A stretch of DNA of 64,000 bases from Actinomadura violacea (GTDB taxonomy: Bacteria; Actinomycetota; Actinomycetes; Streptosporangiales; Streptosporangiaceae). This document shows, piece by piece, positions 23,333 through 31,003 of this stretch (positions are counted from its first letter, which is position 1; the number at the start of each line of letters is the position of its first letter). The translations under genes were made by a program, and so were the position numbers. The notes under the pieces are model-generated. The model saw only the letters and a list, made by a program, of their open reading frames with translations. It searched no databases and was not told where the DNA came from. The stretch spans positions 124,001 through 188,000 of the forward strand of contig NZ_JAGEPF010000002.1 of NCBI RefSeq assembly GCF_017573465.1. The letters are read 5' to 3'.

Positions 23333-23488
23333 GCTAGCGGCCCCGCGGGGTGGGGTGGAGTCGGCGTCTCGGCCGGTTTCCGGGGGGGTTTGCGCTGGTG
23401 GTGCTAGCGGTCGTCTGTGCTGGTGGTGATCGGTTTGGGGGTGCTAGCGGGGGTGCTAGCGCTAGCAGGGGTGGCCGCTAGCGCTAGC
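23333..23488. repeat. GCTAGC cluster 3' of traB, candidate transfer locus (clt)
   Basis: Seven GCTAGC hexamers lie at 23333, 23403, 23443, 23455, 23461, 23477 and 23483; three are the octamer GCTAGCGG. Two pairs form GCTAGCGCTAGC. CTAG is generally rare in actinomycete DNA, so the clustering is marked. The cluster ends 13 bp after the TraB stop. In Streptomyces plasmids TraB binds short clustered repeats (TRS) located beside traB. The rest of 23270-23500 holds no gene. Confidence 0.62.
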
Positions 23489-23500
23489 GCTCCGCGGCGC

Positions 23501-25756
23501 CTAGTCTTGGCTGCGCTTCTGCTTACGGTTGGTGATGGCGGTGGTGATGTCGGCGTGGGTGGGGCCGCGGCGGTTGACGGTCTTGCCGTCGATGCGGCGG
23601 CCGAGTTGTCCGACCTTGACGCCGTGGGTGGACAGCGCTGCGGTGAGCTGTGCGGGCTTCCACGTGGCGTACACGTCGCCGCGCAGGTCGGTGAGGCGTT
23701 CCAGGAGGGTTTCGTTCCAGGCGGCGTCTTCGCCGGCGGGCCACACGGTGGCCACGTCGGTGAGGACGTCGTAGGCGGGCGCCTCGCGGGTCTGGGTGGC
23801 CTCGGCGGGGAGGGTGCCGGCGTCGGTGCGCAGCGCGATGGCGTGCTCAACGATCCGGGCGGCTTGGTCGGCGTCGACGTAGTAGGAGCAGCGGGCGCCG
23901 GTCTCGCCGATGCCGCGCAGGATGCCCCATCCGGCTTCGCCGCCCTCCGACGGCGGGCCGGGCTTGAACGCGGTCGCGCGGTGGCCCAGCTTGTACTGGC
24001 TGGTGCCCAGGATCATGTCGTTGGCGGTCTGGTCGGCCACCGACAGGCAGAACCGGGTGTTGACGTTGCGGGTGATGCCGGTCGGCAGGCTGTCTTTGTC
24101 GGGGATCTGGGTCCCGATCAGCAGGATCACGCCGAGGGCGCGGCCGAGCTTGATGACCTTTTCCAGGATCTCGCCGGCGCGCTTGCCGTGCGGGGACAGC
24201 ATGAGTTCCTGCAACTCGTCCAGCACCACCACCAGCGGGTGAAGCCCGGATCCGGTGAGTGAGGCGAGTTCGGGGGTGACCTTGTTCTCGGGGGCCTTGC
24301 CGAGGTCGGCGTAGTGCTCGATGCGCTTGGACCGGCGCTGGCACTCGGCGTACAGCCAGTCGATGAGCTGGGCGGCGGCGGCGAGGGTGTCGTCATCGAA
24401 CCCGTTGCCGTATTCGGTGCACACCGGCGCCAGCGGCTTGAAGTCACCGACGCCCTTCATCTCGTAGATGCGCAGCTCAACGCGCGGGTCCAGCGCGGCG
24501 GCCAGGGCCAGCAGCCGCAGCGCGAACGTTTTCCCCGAGCCGGGCTGTCCGCCGAACAGCCAGTTGCGGCCCATCAGTAGGGCGTTGATGACGTCCATGC
24601 GGGGCGTGGTGGCGAACGGGAACGGCTGGAACACGTCCACCTGCCCGCCCTTGAGCAGCGGCCATCTGGGCTGGCGCATCTGCGAGGCGGGCTCGAACCC
24701 GACCCACAGGGCGAGGCGGCCGGTGTGTCCGGGGGCGGGTTCGGGCCAGACCTGATCCAGCGGCAGCCGCAGCCCGGACGCCAGCTTGCCGCGGCGCGCG
24801 ATGACCTCCGACGCCTCCACCCCGTAGGGCAGGTCCACGATGGCCAGGTGGCCGGGGCCGTCGCGGTGGATCTCCACCGGGAAGGAGATCGCGCCCGGAT
24901 CCTTGGCGACCGCCGAGGTGATGCCTTTGAGCTGGACGTTCAGCAGCGCGCGGCGGACGAGTTCGGCGGTCAGCTTGCGGTAGGCGCCGGTGTTGGTGAC
25001 GCGGTCGGTGATCGGCTTGTCGGCGGGGCGGCCCATCCGGGCCAGCAGCGGCAGCGCGATGACCGCGGCCAGCAGCCGCCACCACACCGGCACGTGCCCG
25101 AACACCAGATACAGCGTCGCCGCGGCGATCGCGGCGGCCATGGCGCCGACCACGATCCAGCGCCATTGCGCTTGGCGCTGCCGGCGGGCGTCCAGCTTGA
25201 GCCAGGTGTCGGCGTCGCCCCGATCGGCGGCCATCTGCCGCAGGTGCCAGTTGCCTTCCTCGGCCGACGCCCAATGCAGCGCCCGCGTGATGGTGCGCAC
25301 GGTCCCGATCGGGGCGTAGACGGCCATCTTCGCGGCGTACTTGGGTGCCCGCACTGAGTGGAACGCCAGGTAGTAGCGGATCTCCCGGATCGTCCACCGG
25401 GCGGTGTCGCGCACCGCCGTACGGGAGGCGATCCAGGGCGGCAGGACCGGCGCGCGCTTCCCGCCGGCGCGGCGGCCGAACGGGCGCGGCTCGTCGGGCG
25501 GGTCGACCGGCGCGCCCTTGACGACCTTGCCGATCAGCACCGATTCGCGGTCGACCTCGGCACCATCCTCGCCGTCCTCGGCGCCGTCGTCGCCCTCGGC
25601 GTCGCTGAGGTCGTCGGCATCGTCGCGGTCCGGCGCGTCGCCGGACGGGTCGCCGGTCGGGTCGGCGGTGATGTCGGGCGCGCCGAACGGGGCGGGGCGA
25701 AGCGGGATCACCTCGGCGTCGTCGTCGGCGTTGGGGTTCAGGATCGGGTCACTCAT
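23501..25756 (-). CDS. FtsK/SpoIIIE-type conjugative DNA translocase (TraB-like)
   Basis: This encodes 751 residues. The first 75 are very acidic. Two membrane segments lie near 200-240. The motor has Walker A GGQPGSGKT (402-410) and Walker B LVVVLDELQ (508-516). The C-terminal ~90 residues form a winged-helix (LTDLRGDVYATWKPAQLTAALSTHGVKVGQLGRRI) like the DNA-reading domain of FtsK and TraB. It should pump double-stranded element DNA between mycelia. Its start overlaps the DUF2637 stop by 4 bp. The GCTAGC cluster next to its 3' end is the likely recognition site. Confidence 0.9.
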   Translation of the reverse strand: MSDPILNPNADDDAEVIPLRPAPFGAPDITADPTGDPSGDAPDRDDADDLSDAEGDDGAEDGEDGAEVDRESVLIGKVVKGAPVDPPDEPRPFGRRAGGKRAPVLPPWIASRTAVRDTARWTIREIRYYLAFHSVRAPKYAAKMAVYAPIGTVRTITRALHWASAEEGNWHLRQMAADRGDADTWLKLDARRQRQAQWRWIVVGAMAAAIAAATLYLVFGHVPVWWRLLAAVIALPLLARMGRPADKPITDRVTNTGAYRKLTAELVRRALLNVQLKGITSAVAKDPGAISFPVEIHRDGPGHLAIVDLPYGVEASEVIARRGKLASGLRLPLDQVWPEPAPGHTGRLALWVGFEPASQMRQPRWPLLKGGQVDVFQPFPFATTPRMDVINALLMGRNWLFGGQPGSGKTFALRLLALAAALDPRVELRIYEMKGVGDFKPLAPVCTEYGNGFDDDTLAAAAQLIDWLYAECQRRSKRIEHYADLGKAPENKVTPELASLTGSGLHPLVVVLDELQELMLSPHGKRAGEILEKVIKLGRALGVILLIGTQIPDKDSLPTGITRNVNTRFCLSVADQTANDMILGTSQYKLGHRATAFKPGPPSEGGEAGWGILRGIGETGARCSYYVDADQAARIVEHAIALRTDAGTLPAEATQTREAPAYDVLTDVATVWPAGEDAAWNETLLERLTDLRGDVYATWKPAQLTAALSTHGVKVGQLGRRIDGKTVNRRGPTHADITTAITNRKQKRSQD

Positions 25757-26835
25757 CGCGCGTCATCTCCCGTCGCGGTGTCGGCGGTGATCTGGGCGTA
25801 AAGGCGCTGGCCGGTCCGCGGGGTGACCTTCAGGCGGCGGCCGAGTTCCGCGCCGGTCAGGGACGGGTCGGCGGCCAGCAGCTTGCGCGCCTTGTCGGCG
25901 GTCGTCGCGGTGCCGGTGCGACGCCGGGGCCGCGCCCGCCGCGGCTTGCCGTCGCGGTCGGCGTCGCGGTCGGCGTCGCCCTTGCCGTCGTTCGCGCCGT
26001 CGCGTCCGGTGTCGTCGTCGGCGTCGCGCCCGCCGTCGCCGTTGCCGTCGTGGGTGGTGTCGCTGCCTGGCGGCAGGGCGGGCAGTTCCGGACGGGCGGG
26101 CAGGGCGCGGCGGCCGGGCGCCACGGGGGCCTCGTCCAGCACCCAAGCGCGGAACCCGCTCATCGTGCTGGGCAGCGCCAACGCCAGCCGCAGCGTCCAC
26201 AACGCAACCCCACGGGCGGCGGCCAGCGGCGACCCTTCCTCCGCGCCGTCGCGGCCGGACAACGCGCGCTGCCGGACCACGGCAATGAGCCGGTCGGACG
26301 CGGCGGCGTAGAGCGCCGCGGGAAGCACCCACGCAGCCACCGACTTCGCCGAACCGGGATCGGCCGACAGCGCGTTCATGAACAGCGACCCCAGAACGCA
26401 CACCAGGTTCAGCGCACGTTCGGCGACCGCCGAGCGGCCGAGCCGGGCCTGTGCCAGGGCCAGCAGGGCGAAGATGACCGCGGCGGCGTCCAGCCCGAGG
26501 GCCTCCAGCATCGACGCGGCATGCTCGTGCTTCTGCGCGTGGACGAACGCGTACTGAGCCCGGTAAGAGACGTAGCCCTGCGCGGTCGCCAGGACGAGCA
26601 GCAGAACGCTGGCCACGGCCAGCAGCCAACCGCCGGCGCGGTCGCCGCGCTTGGTCGGTGCCTCGCCCTCGGCGCCCTCGGCGCGGCGGCGGGCGAGGAA
26701 GCCCGGCAGGTACCGCAAGTTGAACACCTGCACCGGGCGCCCATACCGGTCGCGGTCCGAGCCGTCCGGGCCGAACCCGCCGGCGGTCCCGTGGTGGCCG
26801 TTGGCGGTGTGCGGCGGGTCGAAGGTCGCGGTCAT
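25753..26835 (-). CDS. DUF2637 membrane protein of the transfer module
   Basis: This encodes 360 residues. Four transmembrane segments lie between about residues 70 and 180 (GWLLAVASVLLLVLATAQGY and AAVIFALLALAQ among them). A long Asp/Gly/Arg-rich linker follows, then a small C-terminal helix-turn-helix (TGAELGRRLKVTPRTGQRLY). DUF2637 proteins are regular companions of TraB in AICEs and are thought to help spread. It is coupled to traB and to the preceding zinc-ribbon gene by ATGA overlaps. Confidence 0.82.
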   Translation of the reverse strand: MTATFDPPHTANGHHGTAGGFGPDGSDRDRYGRPVQVFNLRYLPGFLARRRAEGAEGEAPTKRGDRAGGWLLAVASVLLLVLATAQGYVSYRAQYAFVHAQKHEHAASMLEALGLDAAAVIFALLALAQARLGRSAVAERALNLVCVLGSLFMNALSADPGSAKSVAAWVLPAALYAAASDRLIAVVRQRALSGRDGAEEGSPLAAARGVALWTLRLALALPSTMSGFRAWVLDEAPVAPGRRALPARPELPALPPGSDTTHDGNGDGGRDADDDTGRDGANDGKGDADRDADRDGKPRRARPRRRTGTATTADKARKLLAADPSLTGAELGRRLKVTPRTGQRLYAQITADTATGDDAR

Positions 26836-27176
26836 CGCCGGTCCCTCCCTTCATGGTCGTCGGTGCGGGCCGGGTTGGGCGCCGCGGTGGGGTGGTACTC
26901 GGTGTCGAGGTCGGCGGCCATCACCGACCGGCCGCACGGTTCGCAGCGGAACCGGATCGGACCGCCGTCCAGCGGCGTGCGGCAGGTCGGGCAGCGCTTG
27001 ACCGGGCCGGCATGCAGCGGCCGGCGGGCGGACAGGGAGTGCGGGGTCTCGTTGGGGCCCGTGATCGGTCGGGAGGGACGGCCCTCGGCGGCGTGCGGGT
27101 TGGTGGCCTGTGCGCCGAGAACCGTGGACAGAGTCGTGATCGGGTGGCGGTTCGGGGTCGGGGTGGGGGTGATCAT
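26832..27176 (-). CDS. Small zinc-ribbon protein containing leader repeat copy 3
   Basis: This encodes 114 residues. The second half is a clear zinc ribbon (CPTCRTPLDGGPIRFRCEPC). The first half contains the translated leader repeat (GAQATNPHAAEGRPSRPI), so the repeat seems to have been absorbed into this gene. The ATG at 27176 overlaps the upstream stop by 4 bp. No initiation codon follows the repeat in this frame before the Cys motif. Confidence 0.62.
   Translation of the reverse strand: MITPTPTPNRHPITTLSTVLGAQATNPHAAEGRPSRPITGPNETPHSLSARRPLHAGPVKRCPTCRTPLDGGPIRFRCEPCGRSVMAADLDTEYHPTAAPNPARTDDHEGRDRR
27058..27119 (-). repeat. Leader repeat copy 3 (inside a coding region)
   Basis: It reads CGGCGCACAGGCCACCAA then CACGCCGCCGAGGGCCG and CCGACCGATCACG on the reverse strand. 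Relative to copies 2 and 4 it has a small insertion after CCACCAA. It is in frame with the surrounding gene. Confidence 0.75.
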
Positions 27177-27565
27177 GCTGCGGTCACCTCCACGTCGTCC
27201 GCGCAGTCCAGGCAGGTGCCCAGGTGGCGCGGCAGGACGTATCCGGCGTCGCGGTGGCAGGCCGGGCAGATCCGGCGCGCCTTGAGTGCTTTGGCCAGCG
27301 CGAGGCGCTGCCGCTCGGACGGGGTCCGCTTCGGCAGCGCCAGGCGGACGTCGTACAGGTAGGCGGCGCGGACCCCGCCACCGCCGCGGCGCGAGTTCCA
27401 CAGCACCTGTCCGGCGACGTCCTGACCACCGGGCCGCAGGCCCTCGGCGGCGAGCTGGCGGCGGGTGCGCAGGTGCGGCGGCGCCATCCGCCACGGCCAC
27501 GTCGGGACCCCGAACCGGGCGCCGGCCGGGTCGAAGAACCGGACGGAGCTACGGCGGCGGCTCAT
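27173..27565 (-). CDS. RRQRL-motif zinc-binding protein
   Basis: This encodes 130 residues. TRRQLAAEGLRPGGQDVAGQ and YLYDVRLALPKRTPSERQRLA match the AICE family named for an RRQRL-like motif. Two CxxC pairs (CPACHRD, CLDC) should bind zinc. It is coupled to both neighbours by 4-bp overlaps. The role is unknown, but the gene is a reliable AICE backbone marker. Confidence 0.8.
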   Translation of the reverse strand: MSRRRSSVRFFDPAGARFGVPTWPWRMAPPHLRTRRQLAAEGLRPGGQDVAGQVLWNSRRGGGGVRAAYLYDVRLALPKRTPSERQRLALAKALKARRICPACHRDAGYVLPRHLGTCLDCADDVEVTAA

Positions 27566-27825
27566 GCGGCCACACCCCCCGCACGGCTCACCGCGAACGC
27601 GGGCCGCTGGACGGTGACCAGATACCAACCGCCCTCACGCAGCGACCGGCAGGCCATCCGGCCGGCGGCCACCGACACCACCAGCACTGCCACGGCGGTG
27701 AGCGCGAACGTCGGCGCCGGGTGGGTGATGAGCAGCACAGCGCCGGCGGCGGCGAGGCGGAGCGGGGACAGGCACAGCCAGCCCACCGCCGCGAGCACGG
27801 CCAGCGCGAGAATCAGGGCGGTCAT
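27562..27825 (-). CDS. Small two-helix membrane protein (Spd-like)
   Basis: This encodes 87 residues with two hydrophobic helices (LILALAVLAAVGWLCLSP and APTFALTAVAVLVVSVAAG). Such short proteins cluster with traB in AICEs and plasmids and are implicated in intramycelial spread. It overlaps the following gene by 4 bp and lies 2 bp after the WhiB stop. Confidence 0.65.
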   Translation of the reverse strand: MTALILALAVLAAVGWLCLSPLRLAAAGAVLLITHPAPTFALTAVAVLVVSVAAGRMACRSLREGGWYLVTVQRPAFAVSRAGGVAA

Positions 27826-27827
27826 GG

Positions 27828-28169
27828 TCAGGCCACCTCGTTCAGGTCGAGGTCGGACGGGCGGGAGTCGGCGGCGTCGGCCAGCTCAGCCATCTCGGCG
27901 AGGGTGGCGAGTTCGGCGGCGGTGAAACCGGCCCACACCCCGTACTCGGGGCGGATCCGCATCGCCAGCTCCAGGCACGCGCCGCGCAGCGGGCAGGACT
28001 CGCACACCTGCTTGGCGACCAGTTCGCGGGCCGCGCGCTCGTCCGGCGTCTCCTCGGCGTCCGGGCCGGTGTGCAGGTCGGGGTCGAACCGGCACTGAGC
28101 GCCGGTGATGGGCTCACCGCGCAGGTCGACACCGGCGAGCGCGACGGACGGGGACAGGAAGCGGGACAT
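27828..28169 (-). CDS. WhiB-family iron-sulfur regulator
   Basis: This encodes 113 residues. Four cysteines (26, 56, 59, 65) have the WhiB spacing and should hold a [4Fe-4S] cluster. GVWAG (77-81) is the usual beta-turn motif with one change. The C-terminal basic tail is short. WhiB proteins bind sigma factors and DNA. It heads the transfer operon that runs to traB and is preceded by leader repeat copy 4, whose SD-like GAGGTG is 4 nt before the ATG. Confidence 0.88.
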   Translation of the reverse strand: MSRFLSPSVALAGVDLRGEPITGAQCRFDPDLHTGPDAEETPDERAARELVAKQVCESCPLRGACLELAMRIRPEYGVWAGFTAAELATLAEMAELADAADSRPSDLDLNEVA

Positions 28170-28188
28170 GGTCACCTCGTCAGGGACG

Positions 28189-28244
28189 GCGATCGATCGG
28201 GAGGAGCGGCCCTCGGCGGCGTGCTTGGTGGCCTGTGCGCCGAA
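28189..28244 (-). repeat. Leader repeat copy 4 (upstream of the WhiB gene)
   Basis: It reads CGGCGCACAGGCCACCAAGC then ACGCCGCCGAGGGCCGC and CGATCGATCG on the reverse strand. It ends 20 nt before the WhiB start codon, and the repeat frame runs into the gene. Confidence 0.75.
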
Positions 28245-28281
28245 GGCGAGCGGCTGCGAGCGGTGGGCGATCAACACGGGA

Positions 28282-28428
28282 TCAACCCAGGTGCGAGGAG
28301 AACGTGGTGATCGCGTGGATCACCTGGTTGACCAACTCGGCGGCCTTGGCCGGGTTGTTAATCGCGAAGATCGCGACCGCGATGCCGGCGAGCCACTGCG
28401 GGATGTTGCTGGACTTCTGTGGAAACAC
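28282..28428 (-). CDS. Small hydrophobic AICE protein
   Basis: This encodes 48 residues. A membrane-compatible helix (IPQWLAGIAVAIFAIN) precedes an amphipathic tail. The GTG at 28428 is chosen because AGGAGG lies 5 nt upstream; a longer frame to 28506 would run through the operator palindrome. It is the first gene left of the gntR operator region and is probably directly repressed by that protein. Function unknown. Confidence 0.6.
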   Translation of the reverse strand: MFPQKSSNIPQWLAGIAVAIFAINNPAKAAELVNQVIHAITTFSSHLG

Positions 28429-28480
28429 TGCGGCCTCCTGATCAGCAGTGACGCACCCGGTTGGCGGCCACTGGATTGCA

Positions 28481-28536
28481 GCGTATACGTAGCTACGTAT
28501 ACGCACAAGCCCCTAGGTATACGATGGTGCGTATAC
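28481..28536. promoter_or_regulatory. Operator pair between the transfer operon and gntR
   Basis: A perfect 24-bp palindrome occupies 28481-28504 (half-site GCGTATACGTAG). A second inverted repeat, GTATACG-6 bp-CGTATAC, spans 28517-28536. Together they give four GTATACG half-sites between divergent genes. Autoregulation and control of transfer by the GntR protein at 28581 is the obvious reading. Confidence 0.78.
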
Positions 28537-28580
28537 GCTGATGAAGGTGCCACCGAAGAGAGCAAGGGGTTGATGACGCA

Positions 28581-29246
28581 GTGGCAGAACCGGCCTACGT
28601 CCGCATCGCAGGCGAGTACGCCCGACGTATCCGCGGTGGGGGGCTCCCACCCGGCACCCAGCTGCCGAGCTACGCCGAGATCGCCCAGCAGACCGGGGTG
28701 TCGGACATCGTGGTTCGCAAGGCCGTCGAACTCCTGCAGAGCCAGGGGCTTGTTCGGTCCGTGCGCCGGCGGGGTGTCTTCGTCGCCGACCGTCCGAATC
28801 TCGTGCGCGTGTCTCCCGAGCGCCAAATGGAGAGCGCCGAGCAGTCCTTCCAGAACGAATCTGAGCAGCAGATCCAGGTAGACCGCGAGGTCCAGCAGAT
28901 CCCGGCCACTGCGGAACTCGCCGAGGCACTCGGGATCCCGGCAGGACAGGAGATCAAGCAAGTCGTCACGAGAGCCACCGAGAACGGGCGCCCCATCTCG
29001 ATCTCGGACACTCACCATCCGCTCGACGTCGCGGATATCTCAGGTGCCGCCTACCTGGAAGAGACGATCTCCGACCAACTACCAACTACGGCGCACGCCG
29101 AATGGTTGCGGACGACGCCAGGCGATCTCGTCAAGACGGTCCATCAGCGGTTCATTGCCGCCGACGAACGAGTCATCATGATCTCCAACATCTCATATCC
29201 CCGCGACCGGTACGAGGCGTTCGTCTTCCGAATGGCCCTCAAATAG
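28581..29246 (+). CDS. GntR/UTRA repressor (KorSA-like)
   Basis: This encodes 221 residues from a GTG. The N-terminal winged helix-turn-helix is GntR type (PPGTQLPSYAEIAQQTGVSDIVVRKAVELL). The C-terminal half is a UTRA-like effector domain (RPISISDTHHPLDVA, VKTVHQRFIAADE). In pSAM2, KorSA of this family silences replication and transfer until mating. The gene is divergent from the whole transfer and replication block, with four half-site operators between. Confidence 0.88.
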   Translation: MAEPAYVRIAGEYARRIRGGGLPPGTQLPSYAEIAQQTGVSDIVVRKAVELLQSQGLVRSVRRRGVFVADRPNLVRVSPERQMESAEQSFQNESEQQIQVDREVQQIPATAELAEALGIPAGQEIKQVVTRATENGRPISISDTHHPLDVADISGAAYLEETISDQLPTTAHAEWLRTTPGDLVKTVHQRFIAADERVIMISNISYPRDRYEAFVFRMALK

Positions 29247-29297
29247 AAGCATGACGAAGGGGGCACCGAGCAACTCGGTGCCCCCTTCGTCATGCTT
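29247..29297. terminator. Bidirectional terminator, 24-bp perfect stem
   Basis: The arms 29247-29270 (AAGCATGACGAAGGGGGCAC...) and 29274-29297 pair completely with a 3-nt loop CAA. It starts at the gntR stop and ends 4 bp before the stop of the converging methyltransferase gene. Confidence 0.9.
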
Positions 29298-29301
29298 GAG
29301 C

Positions 29302-30135
29302 TCAGGCTCTGACCCAACCCTGTGCCACGTCCGCATCTGTCCACCACGAAACGAAGTGCGAATCCACGGATTCCAGTCTCCAACGAGCGGAGAGGGCATC
29401 AAAGAAGGCATCATTCCCTGTCTTTCCACCCCTCGGTTCCCCGATGTAGACGAGTCGCTCGCCCCCCGCCTCCTCGAAAGCCATGAGCGCGTCAGACGAC
29501 ATCGCGTCCCCCCAGCCAGGCGGCCAACAGAGAAAAAGCACATACTCTGCCGGCCGAGCGCGAGTCGCAAACTCGGCCAGGTCCGCGACAGGATGCCAAA
29601 CGTCCGCCTGCCCGACTACTTCAGGGAACGAAGCGTTCGCAGCCGTGTCCGGTGGCTCTGAGTCGTACCCATCAACGGTCAACCCTGCGTGTGCCAACTG
29701 CGCAGCCCAATACCCCCGCCCGGCCCCTAGCTCCACAATCGGCAGGCCATCACAAAAGTCCCCTATCCATTCGATGGTTTGCGGGGCAGGGATCGCATAT
29801 GCATAGGTTGCCTGCAAAAGCATCTGCGCGAAGGCGAGTCGCGCGCTTCCTTCCTCTCGACCACCGTTCACCACGTGGCGGCCGTCATGCCCATTCACGA
29901 GCGGTTCAACGATATCCCAGTACGGGTTAGGGCTCACAGCGCTGCCACCGGTCATGTAATGAACGAATCGCAAGTCGAACTGAGCATCGACCTGATCGTC
30001 ACCAGTCCCCGTCAGCCTTGCCGCCATGTCCAGGTACTCAGCTACCTTGGGGTACTCAGACCGAAGCCTCTGCTCGTCTTCTAGCAGGGTCGTGAGTTCT
30101 TCCCACCTGCTCGACGTAATGGTCAACTTGGCCAT
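29302..30135 (-). CDS. Class I SAM-dependent methyltransferase (cargo)
   Basis: This encodes 277 residues. The SAM-binding motif I is VELGAGRGYWAAQL near residue 135, followed by VDGYDSEPP. Near residue 195 LFLCWPPGWG follows, resembling the (D/N/S)PPY-like catalytic loop of DNA or small-molecule methyltransferases. The N-terminal 120 residues are helical. The substrate is unknown. The ATG at 30135 gives the compact form; an upstream start at 30237 adds 34 residues. It is an AICE accessory gene to the right of the repressor. Confidence 0.7.
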   Translation of the reverse strand: MAKLTITSSRWEELTTLLEDEQRLRSEYPKVAEYLDMAARLTGTGDDQVDAQFDLRFVHYMTGGSAVSPNPYWDIVEPLVNGHDGRHVVNGGREEGSARLAFAQMLLQATYAYAIPAPQTIEWIGDFCDGLPIVELGAGRGYWAAQLAHAGLTVDGYDSEPPDTAANASFPEVVGQADVWHPVADLAEFATRARPAEYVLFLCWPPGWGDAMSSDALMAFEEAGGERLVYIGEPRGGKTGNDAFFDALSARWRLESVDSHFVSWWTDADVAQGWVRA

Positions 30136-30409
30136 GGAGCGAGTCTCTCGCACTTTCCACGAACGGTCCAGATCTTGCCCGGTACAGAGCTGCTGATATG
30201 CATCGTCAAGGCGGCCCACGAGGCGAACCGCACGCACCGCCGCCTCTGTGCCAGGCCCTCCCCTCTGATCTGGTCGTCGTCTACGGGACCAGGGTTGAGG
30301 GCTGATCGGCAGGGGGCAGCGCCAACCCGCCAGCCCAGACCATGAGGGCCCCCGCCCAAGTCCAGAACTTTTAGCTGGACCATGCGCTTATAGGCTACCA
30401 GTGAACATA

Positions 30410-30862
30410 CTAGTCTCCCATAAGCTTAATCGGCGGAAGCTGCAGTTCACTACGAACGGTACCTAGATAGCGATCACGCGTCCACTGCACCGGCGCCCAG
30501 TCTCCGGAATAACTTTGGAGAGACTTGATAGCTTCTCCCGCCATATGGGTGGTGTCATCATTGGACACGATACGCATTACTTCCAGCTTCTCCCAAAGAA
30601 AAGAAAAATGCTCCTCGGGGACGCCGGAACTTCCGCCATCCTCAAAATGGTCATAAAGGCCATTGAAAATGTCGTCGAATTCTTTCAAGAATGCGAGATG
30701 CGCTTCATAGCGGAGACTGCGCGCCCACACTACACGTTCATGCTCCTGAGCGCGCTTTTCACGCGCTACAGCACGCCGCTCCGTCCACCACTGTCCAAGC
30801 CAACTGCCCCCAAGTGCCAGCAGGCCACCCAAGAGCGTCGAGATAAGGGAGGTCCAACTCAT
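30410..30862 (-). CDS. Small membrane-anchored hypothetical protein
   Basis: This encodes 150 residues. One N-terminal transmembrane helix (TSLISTLLGGLLALGGSWLGQW) is followed by a basic helix and a soluble domain. Codon use is less GC-biased than in the AICE backbone, suggesting separate acquisition. A start at 30877 is an alternative. It may form an operon with 31004-31960. Function unknown; single-TM small proteins occur in defence and exclusion systems. Confidence 0.58.
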   Translation of the reverse strand: MSWTSLISTLLGGLLALGGSWLGQWWTERRAVAREKRAQEHERVVWARSLRYEAHLAFLKEFDDIFNGLYDHFEDGGSSGVPEEHFSFLWEKLEVMRIVSNDDTTHMAGEAIKSLQSYSGDWAPVQWTRDRYLGTVRSELQLPPIKLMGD

Positions 30863-31003
30863 CGGTCTATAATGCACTATGACGCTCGCAAGTGTACATA
30901 CGACACACCGAGGGCCTATGTGAAGACGGTAGGCTCATCCGCCGCTCCAGCCTACGTGGTCCTTCCTCCACGCATGTCCCGAACCTTCCGGGTCTCTCAA
31001 CGA

